Origin: Candidatus Pantoea persica
GTDB taxonomy: Bacteria > Pseudomonadota > Gammaproteobacteria > Enterobacterales > Enterobacteriaceae
Direction: 5' to 3'
Length of the DNA: 64,000 nucleotides
Assembly (NCBI RefSeq): GCF_013753875.1
Contig: NZ_SMDS01000017.1
Span: 296,702-360,701, forward strand
The notes beneath the pieces were generated by a model. That model saw only the letters and a list, made by a program, of their open reading frames with translations, made no database searches and was not told the DNA's origin. A program made the position numbers and the translations under genes. Below, piece after piece: positions 13,403 through 25,695 of this stretch (position 1 is its first letter; every line of letters begins with the position of its first letter).

Positions 13403-14992
13403 ATGTAGATCCCATATAACCGCTAGCCAGAGGATCTGGCGGCCCGTTACCGCGAAAAAGGTTACTGGCTGGATGTGCCGATGACCGATATCCTGGCGCG
13501 TCATCAAACCAGCGACGCCATCGCCGTTCTTGAGGGCGATCTGCAGCTGAGCTACCGCGAGCTGGCGCAACGCAGCGACAATCTGGCGGCGGCGCTGCAA
13601 CGTCGCGGCATTAAAAACGGCGACACCGTGCTGGTGCAGCTTGGCAACGTCGCCGACTTCTACGTCACCCTGTTTGCGCTGTTCAAGCTGGGCGTCACGT
13701 CGGTCTATGCTCTGTTCAGCCACCAGCGCACCAAGCTGCAGGCCTATGCCGCGCAGATCGAGCCTGCGCTGCTGATCGCCGATCGCAGCCATGCCCTCTT
13801 TGCCGACGACAGTTTTATCGACGCGCTGTGCTCGGCGCAGCCGGCGCTGCGTCAGGTGATCCTGCGCAATAGCGACCAGGCGGAGAATACGCTGGAGGCG
13901 CTGATGGCCGAAGCGGCAGGCGACTTCCAGCCGACGCCGACCGCTACCGACGAAGTGGCGTTTTTCCAGCTTTCCGGCGGCAGCACCAGCACGCCCAAGC
14001 TGATCCCGCGTACCCACAACGATTACTACTACAGCGTCCGCGCCAGCGACGAGATCTGCGCCATCACCGCCGACAGGCACTACCTGATCGCCCTGCCCGC
14101 ACCGCATAATTTCGCCATGAGTTCGCCCGGCCCGCTGGGCGTCTTCTACGCCGGTGGTCAGGTGATCCCGGCCGAAGACCCCAGCGCCACCCACAGCTTC
14201 CAGCTGATTGAGAAGCATCAGGTCACCGATACCGGTCTAGTACCACCCGCCGTCAGCCTCAGTCTGCAGGCGATCAATAAGTGGGTCAGCTACAAGACGC
14301 TGGCGTCGCTGCAGCGTATGCAGGTAGGCGGCGCCAAGCTGGGAGAAACCCTAGCGGTGCGCATTCAGAGCGAAATAGGCTGCAGGCCGCAGCAGGTGTT
14401 CGGCATGGCCGGAGGGGTGGTGAACTACACGCGCTTCGACGACGGCGAGACCACCATTTTCACCACTCAAGGTCGTCCGATTTCGCCGGACGACGAAGTC
14501 TGGGTGACGGACGAGAACGACGATCCGCTACCGAGCAGCGAGGTTGGCCGCCTGATGACGCGCGGTCCTTACACCTTCCGCGGCGACTATAAAAGCACGG
14601 AGCACAACGCGGCCAGCTTTGACGTCAACGGTTTTTACTGCTCGGGCGATCTGATCGAGATTAACCCGCAGGGCTACATTACTGTGCAGGGCGGCGAGAA
14701 GATCGCAGCGGAAGAGATCGAAAACCGGCTACAGCGCCATCCCGACGTGATTCATGCGGCGCTGGTGTCGATACATGACGAGCTGATGGGCGAAAAGAGC
14801 TGCGCCTTTATCGTCGCCCGCCAGCCGATTAAGCCGGTGGCGCTGCGCCGCCATCTGCGCGAGCTGGGCGTCGCCGAATATAAACTGCCCGATCGTATTA
14901 CCTGCGTGGATAAACTGCCACTGACGCCCGTCGGCAAAGTTGACAAGAAACGCCTGCGCCAACAGCTTGCCGATCAACAAGCGCAAGCCTGA
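13403..14992 (+). pseudogene. entE: entE DHB-AMP ligase, early TAGs and lost A8 motif
   Basis: 2,3-dihydroxybenzoate-AMP ligase that loads EntB. The frame from ATG 13403 is open to TGA 14992 (about 529 codons; E. coli 536) except for TAG at codon 2 (13406) and codon 8 (13424, Trp in E. coli I-P-x-x-R-W-P). An internal ATG at 13475 could restart, removing 24 residues. Visible motifs: [20 protein letters not shown] (A3), YCSGDLI (A7), [10 protein letters not shown] (A10). An in-frame deletion removes about eight residues (R-E-K-D-Q-I-N-R in E. coli) between YITVQG and [10 protein letters not shown], taking out the A8 hinge motif. Probably inactive. Confidence 0.85.
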
Positions 14993-15009
14993 CCTGTTCC
15001 GGAGATTTT

Positions 15010-15676
15010 ATGGCTATTCCAAAACTGACCTCATACTCACTGCCCGCCGCCGCTGAGCTGCCCACCAACAAGGTGAAATGGACGCTGGAGCCGCAGCGCG
15101 CCGCGCTGCTGATTCACGATATGCAGGCCTACTTCCTTAACTTCTGGGGCGAGAACAGCCCGCTAGTCAATCAGGTGGTAGAGAACATCGCTCGCCTGCG
15201 CGCCTACTGCAAAGCGCAAGGCATTCCGGTGTTCTACACCGCCCAGCCCAACCAGCAGAGTGATGAAGATCGCGCGCTGCTCAACGATATGTGGGGTCCG
15301 GGGCTGAACAAGCATCAGGAACAGCAGAAAATTGTCGATGCGCTGGCACCCGACGCCAACGACCATGTGCTGACCAAGTGGCGCTACAGCGCCTTTGTGC
15401 GCTCGCAGCTGGAGTCGACTCTGAAAGAGATGGGCCGCGATCAGCTGATTATCACCGGCGTTTACGCCCATATCGGCTGCCTGACCACCGCGACCGACGC
15501 CTTTATGCGCAATATCTAGCCCTTTATGGTGGCGGACGCGCTGGCGGACTTCAGCCGCGAAGAGCATATGATGGCGCTGGCGTCAGGTGCACGGCGATAT
15601 CGACTTCGTCAGCCTGGCGAAAAACCCCTCCATCGACGGCTGGTGGGCGCTGCTGTCACGGGAGCCTGCGCAATGA
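15010..15676 (+). pseudogene. entB: entB isochorismatase/carrier remnant
   Basis: Bifunctional isochorismatase and aryl carrier protein. The isochorismatase part is readable (ALLIHDMQAYFLNFWGENSP, KWRYSAFVRSQLE, ITGVYAHIGC) until TAG at 15517-15519 in M-R-N-I-stop-P-F-M-V. After FSREEH a large deletion removes the linker and the carrier motif with the phosphopantetheine Ser, resuming at MMALA; a further frameshift precedes HGDIDFVSLAKNPSIDGWW. The ancestral TGA (15674-15676) overlaps the entA start. Confidence 0.9.
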
Positions 15677-16433
15677 GCCAGACTTTCGACTTCATCGGCA
15701 AAATCGTCTGGGTGACCGGCGCCGGTCAGGGCATCGGCTATCCACACCGCGCTCGCCTTTCATGCGGCGGGCGAGCAGGTGCAGGGCTTCGACCAGCGTT
15801 TTCACGACCAGAACTACCCCTTTGCCTGCCATACGCTGGACGTAGCCGATCCAGAGCAGTTTAACACCCTCTGCCAGCGCCTGCTGGCGGAGCAGCCGCG
15901 CCTCGACGTGCTGGTGAACGGCGCGGGCATCCTGCGTATCGGCGCCACCGACGAGATTGCCTTTGCGGATTTCCAGGCGTGCCTGGCGGTCAAAGTTGGC
16001 GGCGCCTTCAATATGTTCCAGCAGACGCTGCCGGTTTTCCGTCAGCAGCGTGCCGGCGCCGATCGTCACCATCGCCTCTAACTCGGCGCACGCGCCGCGT
16101 ATCGGCATGTCCGCCTATAGCGCATCGAAGGCTGCGCTGCGCAGCCTCTGCCTGACGGTCGGCCTGGAGATGGTGCCGTTCGGCGTGCACTGCAATATCG
16201 TCTTGCCCGGCTCCACTGATACCGAGATGCAGCGCAGCCTGTGGCATACGTCAACCGCCGAGCAGGAGATGATCGACGGCTTCCCGAAACAGTACAAACT
16301 GGGGATCCCGCTGCACAAGATCGCCAAACCGCAGGAGATCGCCCATAACGTGCTGTTCCTCGCGTCAGATCTCGCCAGACACGTGGTGATGCAGGATATC
16401 GTGGTCGACGGCGGCGCGACGCTGGGAGCCTGA
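15673..16433 (+). pseudogene. entA: entA dehydrogenase, two frameshifts
   Basis: 2,3-dihydro-2,3-dihydroxybenzoate dehydrogenase, a short-chain dehydrogenase. The Rossmann motif VWVTGAGQGIGY is present, then a frameshift near 15741 (I-H-T-A-L-A-F-H-A-A-G continues in another frame) and a second near 16063. The catalytic YxxxK (Y-S-A-S-K) and the end ASDLARHVVMQDIVVDGG are in the third frame. Start codon overlaps entB; the end is TGA 16431-16433, next to entH. Confidence 0.9.
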
Positions 16434-16436
16434 TTG

Positions 16437-16854
16437 ATGGCCATCTGGAAACGCGACATCGACCTCGATGCGCTGAACGCCATGGGCGATAACTCGCTGG
16501 TGGCGCATATCGGCATCCGCTTTACCGCTATCGGCGACGATTATCTGGAAGCGGTGATGCCGGTGGACACGCCACCCCTCATCCTTTCGGCCTGCTGCAC
16601 GGCGGCGCGTCGGTAGTGCTGGCGGAGTCGATGGAATCGATTGCCAGTTACCTCTGCACCAACGAGGGCAAAAGCGTGGTGGGCACCGAGGTGAACGCCA
16701 GCCATCACCGCCGCACTTCAGCGACGAAGTGCGCGGTGTCTGCCGCCCGCTGTATCTCGGCTCGCGCAGCCAGGTGTGGCAGGTTGAGATCCGCAATGCG
16801 CGAGGCCAGCTCTGCTGCTCGTCGCGCCTGACGGTGGCGGTGCTGGGCCAATAA
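16437..16854 (+). pseudogene. entH: entH (ybdB) thioesterase, two frameshifts
   Basis: Hotdog-fold proofreading thioesterase of enterobactin synthesis. Start [20 protein letters not shown] deletion near 16572 shifts the frame before [17 protein letters not shown] (family active-site region), and a second near 16712 shifts it before [13 protein letters not shown]. The ancestral end is L-G-Q-TAA at 16852. Last gene of the ent operon, followed by a terminator shared with convergent obgE. Confidence 0.88.
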
Positions 16855-16882
16855 AAAGGGGACCGCTTTCGCTGTCCCCTTT
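16855..16882. terminator. Bidirectional terminator, entH/obgE
   Basis: Perfect 9-bp stem AAAGGGGAC (16855-16863) with GTCCCCTTT (16874-16882), loop of 10; A-rich on one side and T-rich on the other, between convergent entH and obgE. Confidence 0.8.
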
Positions 16883-16947
16883 GTCTGGCATTAACGCTGG
16901 TAGATGATTTCGACGCCTTCGTCGTCATCTTCTTCCCAGTCGTCATC

Positions 16948-18072
<1,125 letters not shown>

Positions 18073-18222
18073 TCACACAATCTCCCGAAGCGCAGAACAC
18101 GGCTTACGAGCGGGTCCGCCAGGGTCTCTCTGCGCTGACCGGCGGCGGATAAATCAGGACTGATTTTCATCAGGCGTACATAAAGTGTACAGCACTATTT
18201 CTGCGACAGGTCGCAGAATGTA

Positions 18223-18251
18223 AAAAGCCCCGCAATGGCTGCGGGGCTTTT
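18223..18251 (-). terminator. Terminator downstream of rpmA
   Basis: Perfect 12-bp stem AAAAGCCCCGCA (18223-18234) with TGCGGGGCTTTT (18240-18251), five-base loop. Lies between rpmA and obgE. A second small palindrome (CTGCGACAGGTCGCAG) is at 18201-18216. Confidence 0.85.
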
Positions 18252-18292
18252 ATTTGTGCGTTCAGACTGTGACTGTCTGCATCACGACAACC

Positions 18293-18553
<261 letters not shown>

Positions 18554-18565
18554 TCAGATCTCCTC

Positions 18566-18877
18566 TTAAGCGCTGATGCCAGTAATTTTCACATCAGTGA
18601 ACCACTGACGGTGGCCAGCCTGCTTACGGTAGTGCTTACGACGACGAAACTTAACGATTTTAACTTTCTCGCCACGACCGTGAGCAACGATTTCAGCCTT
18701 GATCACGCCACCTGAAACAAGTGGCGCGCCGATTTTCACGTCTTCGCCATTTGCGATCATCAGCACTTGGTCAAACTCGATAGTTTCACCGGTTGCTTTG
18801 TCCAGCTTTTCCAAGCGAACGGTCTGACCTTCGCTTACTCGGCGTTGTTTACCACCACTTTGGAAAACCGCGTACAT
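18566..18877 (-). CDS. rplU: 50S ribosomal protein L21
   Basis: 103-residue L21 ([19 protein letters not shown]-terminal [19 protein letters not shown]). The frame is open further upstream, but ATG 18877 with GGAG about ten bases before it gives the normal family length. Divergent from ispB across a 260-base intergenic region that should carry both promoters. Confidence 0.98.
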   Translation of the reverse strand: MYAVFQSGGKQRRVSEGQTVRLEKLDKATGETIEFDQVLMIANGEDVKIGAPLVSGGVIKAEIVAHGRGEKVKIVKFRRRKHYRKQAGHRQWFTDVKITGISA

Positions 18878-19137
18878 TAAAATAAAACTCCGCTTCTGCG
18901 CATGCCTTTCGTTCATCAGGCGGCGCGATAAATATTCACAATAGGACCCAAATTCTACGCAAATCTCCAGCAGAAGACAAGTGCACTTTGCACTCTCTTG
19001 CAGAAAAGAAACACAGGCCGATCGCAAACGTTTCTCATCCAGAAAATTCAAGTACAATTAGTAACAGATTACCTGAACTCAGGCTGGTTAAAACAGGTAC
19101 CATTAGCCGTTGAAACGAGTCAAAGCTGAACAGACGA

Positions 19138-20109
19138 ATGAACTTAGAACAGATAAATGAATTAACCGCGCAGGATATGGCGGCCGTCAACCAGACCATC
19201 CTCGACCAGCTGAATTCCGAGGTCTCGCTGATCAATCAGCTTGGCTATTACATCATCAGCGGCGGCGGCAAGCGCATCCGTCCAATGATCGCCGTGCTTT
19301 CGGCACGCGCGCTGGGCTATCAGGGCGATCTGCACGTAACTAACGCGGCACTAATCGAATTTATCCACACTGCCACGCTACTGCATGACGACGTGGTGGA
19401 TGAATCCGATATGCGCCGCGGGAAAGCCACTGCCAACGCGGCGTTCGGCAACGCGGCCAGCGTGCTGGTGGGAGATTTTATATACACACGCGCCTTTCAG
19501 ATGATGACCAGCATGGGCTCGCTGCGTATTCTGACGCTGATGTCGGAAGCGGTAAATGTCATCGCCGAAGGCGAAGTGCTGCAGCTGATGAACGTCAACG
19601 ATCCCGACATCACGGAAGAGAGCTATATGCGCGTGATTTACAGCAAAACCGCGCGTCTGTTTGAAGCTGCCTCGCAGGCCTCGGCTATTCTGGCCGAGGC
19701 GAACCCGGTGCAGGAGCAAGCGATGCAGGATTATGGACGCTATCTCGGCACCGCTTTCCAGTTAATTGACGATCTGCTCGACTACAGCTCCGATGGAGCC
19801 AAGCTGGGCAAAAATACCGGCGACGACCTGAGCGAAGGCAAGCCGACGCTGCCGCTGCTGCACGCGATGCATCACGGCACGTCGGCGCAGGCGATGATGA
19901 TCCGCGAAGCGATCAAACAGGGCAACGGCCGTCATCTTCTAGAACCGGTGCTGGCCGCGATGCAGCAGTGCGGCTCGCTGGAGTGGACGCGCAAGCGCGC
20001 CGAACAGGAAGCGGACAAGGCGATTGAGGCGCTTGCCGCCCTGCCGGAGTCGCCGTGGCGCAGCGCGCTGGAATCGCTAGCGCATATGTCCGTTCAGCGT
20101 GATTTCTGA
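19138..20109 (+). CDS. ispB: Octaprenyl diphosphate synthase
   Basis: Makes the C40 side chain of ubiquinone and menaquinone. 323 residues, the E. coli length. First aspartate-rich motif in LLHDDVVDESDMRRGK, second in LIDDLLDYSSDG, and the KRIRP substrate-binding segment near residue 45. Start MNLEQINELTAQDM. Intact, as expected for an essential gene. Followed five bases later by a strong terminator. Confidence 0.97.
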   Translation: MNLEQINELTAQDMAAVNQTILDQLNSEVSLINQLGYYIISGGGKRIRPMIAVLSARALGYQGDLHVTNAALIEFIHTATLLHDDVVDESDMRRGKATANAAFGNAASVLVGDFIYTRAFQMMTSMGSLRILTLMSEAVNVIAEGEVLQLMNVNDPDITEESYMRVIYSKTARLFEAASQASAILAEANPVQEQAMQDYGRYLGTAFQLIDDLLDYSSDGAKLGKNTGDDLSEGKPTLPLLHAMHHGTSAQAMMIREAIKQGNGRHLLEPVLAAMQQCGSLEWTRKRAEQEADKAIEALAALPESPWRSALESLAHMSVQRDF

Positions 20110-20114
20110 TGCCC

Positions 20115-20147
20115 CAGCGGAGCGGCACCCGCCGCTCCGCTGTTTTT
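20115..20147 (+). terminator. ispB terminator
   Basis: Perfect 12-bp stem CAGCGGAGCGGC / GCCGCTCCGCTG, loop ACCC, followed by TTTTT (20143-20147). Confidence 0.92.
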
Positions 20148-20343
20148 CTGCCCGCCTCACTTTTTCCCGCAACGTCCTCTGTTTGTTGCTGCACTTTTGC
20201 GCGCTGACCTGCACTTCGCCGCATCAGTCCAAAAATTAATGGAAACTATCTGTTATGAGATTCCATAAATTTCCAGATAATGGTTCGGTAAGTTCTCTCA
20301 TTGCACGAGGTAGATTTCACACCAGCGATAAGGAGAATCCGGT

Positions 20344-20586
20344 ATGTATAAAAGGAACGAAGACTGGCATCCTGCCGATATTATCGCCGCGCTGTCGCGC
20401 CTGGTGGGTTTGAGTTCGTTGACGTTAGCCAACGCCCTCTCGCGCCCTTGGCCGAAGGGAGAGTGGCTGATTGCCGACGCGATTGACGTCCATCCGGCAG
20501 AGATCTGGGCAAGCCGCTACTACGATCCGCAGACGCATCGGCTGCTGGATCGCAAAAAGCGCATTCGATTGCCCATCACGCTATAG
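20344..20586 (+). CDS. nlp: Nlp/SfsB Ner-like DNA-binding protein, shortened
   Basis: Ner-like helix-turn-helix protein between ispB and murA (SfsB in E. coli). Start at ATG 20344 with AAGGAG nine bases upstream. 80 residues: DWHPADIIAALSR, then LTLANALSRPWPKGEWLIAD and IWASRYYDPQTHR. Against E. coli (92 residues) about 14 residues are missing in the first helices of the DNA-binding domain, between AALSR and GLSS. It ends in TAG; the same frame then runs 14 further codons (K-I-P-P-T-P-D-D-P-A-G-E-K-N) to another TAG, so the tail may also be truncated. Possibly an early pseudogene. Confidence 0.75.
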   Translation: MYKRNEDWHPADIIAALSRLVGLSSLTLANALSRPWPKGEWLIADAIDVHPAEIWASRYYDPQTHRLLDRKKRIRLPITL

Positions 20587-20670
20587 AAAATCCCACCGAC
20601 GCCTGACGATCCTGCAGGCGAAAAAAACTAGCCGCGTGAATGCGACTGGTTTCATGCTGGCTATGGGGGC

Positions 20671-21945
<1,275 letters not shown>

Positions 21946-21997
21946 TTAACTAAAAACAGGTCAGACTCGCCAGCGGCGAGCGCGCCACGCTGAATGC

Positions 21998-22255
21998 TCA
22001 GAAACCGTTGAGTTTACGGTCGCGCGCCCATTCAGCGGGGATATAGGTTTTAATGGAGACAGCATGAATGCGGTTGTCGGCAATATATTCCATCAGCGGC
22101 GCGTAGACGGCCTGCTGCTTTTTCACGCGGCTCAGCTCGCCGAACATTTCGCCAACGGCGATCACCTGAAAGTGGCTGCCGTCGTTGCTCATCACATGCA
22201 CTTCTTCCAGCGGCAGCGCTTGCATCAGCACGGCCTGAATTTCACTGTTTTCCAT
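21998..22255 (-). CDS. ibaG: IbaG, BolA-family protein
   Basis: 85-residue BolA-like protein (YrbA), known to pair with monothiol glutaredoxin and to matter under acid stress. [15 protein letters not shown]; core motif [14 protein letters not shown] and [12 protein letters not shown]. Intact; precedes murA on the same strand as in E. coli. Confidence 0.95.
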   Translation of the reverse strand: MENSEIQAVLMQALPLEEVHVMSNDGSHFQVIAVGEMFGELSRVKKQQAVYAPLMEYIADNRIHAVSIKTYIPAEWARDRKLNGF

Positions 22256-22325
22256 TGCTCATTGCTTCACTTGAAAATGATAAAGGGTGCCATCTTAGAG
22301 GAAAGCGGCGGACTCTTAAACATGC

Positions 22326-22352
22326 AAAAGCCCCTGCGAACAACAGGGGTTT
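22326..22352 (-). terminator. mla operon terminator
   Basis: Stem AAGCCCCTG (22328-22336) with CAGGGGTTT (22344-22352); read on the minus strand it ends in GGGGCTTTTGC. Lies 18 bases past the mlaB stop. Confidence 0.75.
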
Positions 22353-22369
22353 AGCAGGCTTAGGCGGGA

Positions 22370-22675
22370 TCAGCGGCTTTTTTCCGCAGAAACAATAATC
22401 TGCTGAAGGTTGTAGAGCGTAATCAGCGACTGCAATTTATCGCTGACGCCGCTGAAGCGCGGCGTGACGCCCTGCGCACGGGCGATCTCCTGCAGGTGCA
22501 CTAGCAGGGCCAGGCCGGCTGAATCGACGCGCGCCAGGCCGGAAACGTCGATGATCTCGACCTTATTGATCAGCGTGTTGCGCTGCTGCCAGAGCGCCAG
22601 CAGCGTATCGCGATCCAGTTCGCCGTAGAGCGACAGGGTGCTGGCGTCACGCTGCCAGCGTAATGACTCATGCAT
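22370..22675 (-). CDS. mlaB: MlaB, STAS-domain subunit
   Basis: Cytoplasmic STAS-domain partner of the MlaFEDB phospholipid transporter. 101 residues; the STAS core is visible as DVSGLARVDSAGLALLVHL, with the Ser-Ala-Gly turn at the usual place. Two bases separate it from mlaC upstream. Intact; last gene of mlaFEDCB. Confidence 0.95.
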   Translation of the reverse strand: MHESLRWQRDASTLSLYGELDRDTLLALWQQRNTLINKVEIIDVSGLARVDSAGLALLVHLQEIARAQGVTPRFSGVSDKLQSLITLYNLQQIIVSAEKSR

Positions 22676-22677
22676 CG

Positions 22678-23310
22678 TTACTGTTTATCCAGCGTAATCG
22701 GCTGCGCCGCGTAGGTTTTCAGCTGTGCAGTCAGGCCGTCAATGCCTTTGGTGCGCAGCAGGTCGCTCCACTCGTTCTGTTTCGTGGTGATCATGCTGAC
22801 GCCTTCCGCCACCATGTCATACGCCTGCCAGTTGCTGGTCTGGCTGTTTTTGCGCCACTGGAAGTCCAGGCGCACCGGCGGACGGCCGTTGGGATCGAGA
22901 ATGGTGACGCGAATGGCGAGGATTTTGGCGTCGCCCAGCGGCTGCTCCGGCTGGATCTGGTAGGTCTGGCCGTGATAAAGCGCCAGCGCCTGGCCGTAGG
23001 CCTGTGCCAGATAGTCGCCGAAGGCGCTGAAGTAGGCGTCGCGCTGCGCCGGCGTCGCTTCGCGGTAGTAGCGGCCCAGCACTAAGGCGCCGGCGTATTT
23101 AATCTGCACATAGGGCAGCAGCTCCTGACGCACGATATCGCGCAGGTAATTCGGTTTCTGTTTGATTTTCGACTGCTCATTTTTTAGACGCGTAAAGGTT
23201 TTGTCCGCCGCCTCATTCATCAGCTTGTAAGGGTTACTTTGATCGGCGGCCTGCACCGCCGTCAGCGGCGCAACCACCAGCATGGCAATCATCATTAAAC
23301 GTTTAAACAT
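22678..23310 (-). CDS. mlaC: MlaC periplasmic phospholipid carrier
   Basis: Periplasmic lipid-binding shuttle between MlaA and MlaFEDB. 210 residues with a signal peptide ([19 protein letters not shown], cut near Q-A-A-D-Q). Body: [21 protein letters not shown] and [20 protein letters not shown], typical of the family. Intact. Confidence 0.96.
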   Translation of the reverse strand: MFKRLMMIAMLVVAPLTAVQAADQSNPYKLMNEAADKTFTRLKNEQSKIKQKPNYLRDIVRQELLPYVQIKYAGALVLGRYYREATPAQRDAYFSAFGDYLAQAYGQALALYHGQTYQIQPEQPLGDAKILAIRVTILDPNGRPPVRLDFQWRKNSQTSNWQAYDMVAEGVSMITTKQNEWSDLLRTKGIDGLTAQLKTYAAQPITLDKQ

Positions 23311-23383
23311 TGTGTGTGACCTCTCAGGGTTGTGCCGGGGCCGCAGGCGCGCTCTCGGCGCCCTCTTGTTATCTTGGCTCTCT

Positions 23384-23863
23384 TTAATTATCGCCGCCGC
23401 TCTTGTAGAGGAACTGACCGATCAGGTCTTCCAGCACGATAGCCGACCTGGTATCGCGGAGCGTGTCGCCGTCTCTCAACATCGCCGAGCCCAGCTCGGG
23501 ATCGTCAAAGCCTAAATTCAACGCTAAAAACTGCTCGCCGAGTAAGCCCTGTGTGCGGATCGCCAGCGAGCTGGTATCGGAAATTTTTCCGGCGTACTCG
23601 TCGCTGATCGCCATGGTGACGCGCGGCAGCAGGATTTTCGGCTCCAGGGTAATATCGGTGACGCGGCCAATCACCACCCCACCAATTTTCACCGGCGAGC
23701 TGACTTTCAGGCCGCCGATATTATCGAAGGTGGCGTAGAGCTGCCAGGTCGGCTGGGTGCCGAGCGACTTCAGATCCGCGACGCGCAGGCAGAGAAACAG
23801 CATCGCCCCCAGCGCCAGCAGCATAAACACGCCAACCCAAATTTCGCTTTTTTTGCTTTGCAT
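23384..23863 (-). CDS. mlaD: MlaD MCE protein, tail truncated
   Basis: Membrane-anchored MCE protein that forms the periplasmic ring of MlaFEDB. Start [16 protein letters not shown] (five codons inside the longest frame), one N-terminal membrane helix, MCE core [17 protein letters not shown] and C-terminal helix [14 protein letters not shown]. It stops at TAA after S-G-G-D-N, 159 residues against 183 in E. coli. The same frame continues past this TAA and one more TAA to [14 protein letters not shown] and TGA at 23324, a typical MlaD tail. The MCE ring and pore helix are whole, so function is probably retained. Confidence 0.92.
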   Translation of the reverse strand: MQSKKSEIWVGVFMLLALGAMLFLCLRVADLKSLGTQPTWQLYATFDNIGGLKVSSPVKIGGVVIGRVTDITLEPKILLPRVTMAISDEYAGKISDTSSLAIRTQGLLGEQFLALNLGFDDPELGSAMLRDGDTLRDTRSAIVLEDLIGQFLYKSGGDN

Positions 23864-23867
23864 TGCT

Positions 23868-24650
23868 TTAGTTCCCAAACATCAGTGCTGTCAGCACAAA
23901 ATCGAGACCGAGCACCGCCAGCGAGGCGTGTACCACCGTACGCGTCGTCGCGCGGCTGATCCCTTCAGAGGTCGGAATCGCGTCATAACCGTTAAACAGC
24001 GCGATCCAGGTTACCGTGACGGCAAAAACCGCGCTTTTGATGATGCAGTTAATCACGTCGCTACGAAAATCCATGGCGTTCTGCATCGCCGACCAGAAAA
24101 AGCCGGCGTAGATCCCTTTCCAGCTCACGCCGACCAGCGCGCAGCTGGCGATGCCGACCGCGGTAAAGATTAGCGCCAGCAGCGGCATGCTGATAAAGCC
24201 GGCCCAGAAGCGCGGCGAAACGACGCGACGCAGCGGATCCACTGCCATCATCTCCATGCTGGAGAGCTGTTCGGTCGCCTTCATCAGGCCGATCTCCGCC
24301 GTCAGCGCCGATCCGGCGCGTCCGGCGAACAGCAGCGCGGTCACCACCGGCCCCAGCTCACGCAGCAGCGATAGTGCTACCAGCATGCCAAGGCTGGTTT
24401 CGGCGCTGTAGGTGGTCAGCACCAGATAGCCCTGCAGGCCCAGTACCATGCCGATAAACAGCCCAGAAACTATGATAATCAGCAGCGACAGCACGCCGAC
24501 GCTGTAGAGCTGTTTGATCAGCAGCGGCGCGTGTTTACGAAAGGCGGGCTTGCCCGCCAGCACGTGAAACAGCATTAAGCCTGCCCGACCAAAGGTAGAA
24601 CAGGTGTCGATTCCCCGGCGTCCCAGTGACGCTAGCGCCTTGAACAACAT
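23868..24650 (-). CDS. mlaE: MlaE permease
   Basis: Inner-membrane permease of the Mla phospholipid transporter. 260 residues with several membrane helices ([57 protein letters not shown]). The conserved [12 protein letters not shown] block is complete. Four bases from mlaD. Intact. Confidence 0.97.
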   Translation of the reverse strand: MLFKALASLGRRGIDTCSTFGRAGLMLFHVLAGKPAFRKHAPLLIKQLYSVGVLSLLIIIVSGLFIGMVLGLQGYLVLTTYSAETSLGMLVALSLLRELGPVVTALLFAGRAGSALTAEIGLMKATEQLSSMEMMAVDPLRRVVSPRFWAGFISMPLLALIFTAVGIASCALVGVSWKGIYAGFFWSAMQNAMDFRSDVINCIIKSAVFAVTVTWIALFNGYDAIPTSEGISRATTRTVVHASLAVLGLDFVLTALMFGN

Positions 24651-24654
24651 TGAC

Positions 24655-25470
24655 TTACACTCTCCCTGAGCCGGTTAAATCGGAAAGATAATCGCCAGCG
24701 GCAAAGCGGAACGGCACCGGCCCGTCCGCGATCCCGTCGAGGAACTGCCGCACCCGCGGATCGGGATTTTCCCGCAGCTGCGGCGTGCTGCCCTGCGCAA
24801 TGATCTTCTGTCCGGCAACGATATAGGCCCGATCGGCGATGCTGAGCACCTCGGGCACGTCATGCGACACCACGAGGCAGGTGACGTCGAGCGAGTGGTT
24901 CAGCTCGTCGATCAGCTTTACCAGCACGCCCATGGTAATGGGATCCTGTCCGACAAAGGGTTCGTCAAACATAATCAGTTCCGGCTCCAGCGCAATCGCG
25001 CGCGCTAGCGCGGCACGCCGCGCCATGCCGCCGGAAAGCTCCGCAGGCTTAAGCTGCGCCGCGCCGCGCAGGCCGACCGCTTCCAGCGTCATCATCACCG
25101 TGCTGTGCAGCAGCGGTGCCGGCAGCTGCGTATGCTCGCGCAGCGGCCAGGCGACATTTTCATACACGGTCAGATCGGTAAACAGCGCGCCTGACTGAAA
25201 CAGCATGCTCATTTTTTTACGCGCTTCATAAAGCTTCGTGCGCGACAGGCGGGGAATATTCTCGCCGCGAAACCAGATATCGCCGCAATCGGGCTGTAGC
25301 TGACCGCCAATCAGGCGCAGCAGCGTGGTTTTGCCGATGCCCGACGGCCCCATAATGGCGGTGACTTTTCCCTTGGGCACCGTCAACGAAATATTGTCAA
25401 AAATCGGGCGATTGCCGCGCGAAAAACTGACGCCACGAACCTCGACCAGGTTCGTTTCCTGTTGGTCCAT
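24655..25470 (-). CDS. mlaF: MlaF ATPase
   Basis: ATPase driving MlaFEDB. 271 residues: Walker [14 protein letters not shown] loop MLFQSGALF, signature [19 protein letters not shown], Walker [11 protein letters not shown] loop VVSHD. Start [16 protein letters not shown]. First gene of mlaFEDCB and divergent from yrbG. Intact. Confidence 0.97.
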   Translation of the reverse strand: MDQQETNLVEVRGVSFSRGNRPIFDNISLTVPKGKVTAIMGPSGIGKTTLLRLIGGQLQPDCGDIWFRGENIPRLSRTKLYEARKKMSMLFQSGALFTDLTVYENVAWPLREHTQLPAPLLHSTVMMTLEAVGLRGAAQLKPAELSGGMARRAALARAIALEPELIMFDEPFVGQDPITMGVLVKLIDELNHSLDVTCLVVSHDVPEVLSIADRAYIVAGQKIIAQGSTPQLRENPDPRVRQFLDGIADGPVPFRFAAGDYLSDLTGSGRV

Positions 25471-25695
25471 TATTACCTCTTCTGTGGATCGGGCATTATA
25501 AAGTCTACGATGTTAGCCTGTAACGCGCCAATGCGCGATAGCTTTACAGAAACCTAGCGTCTCGATTTAGCTAAAGCGGGCATTAAATTTACTTTTGCCG
25601 CGCAGGCGGTCAAAATCAGCGCTTGTTTGTAATGACAGAACCTGAAACCTGCCGTACAAGACGTGTCGGGATTGCATTTCATCGAAGGATTTTTC

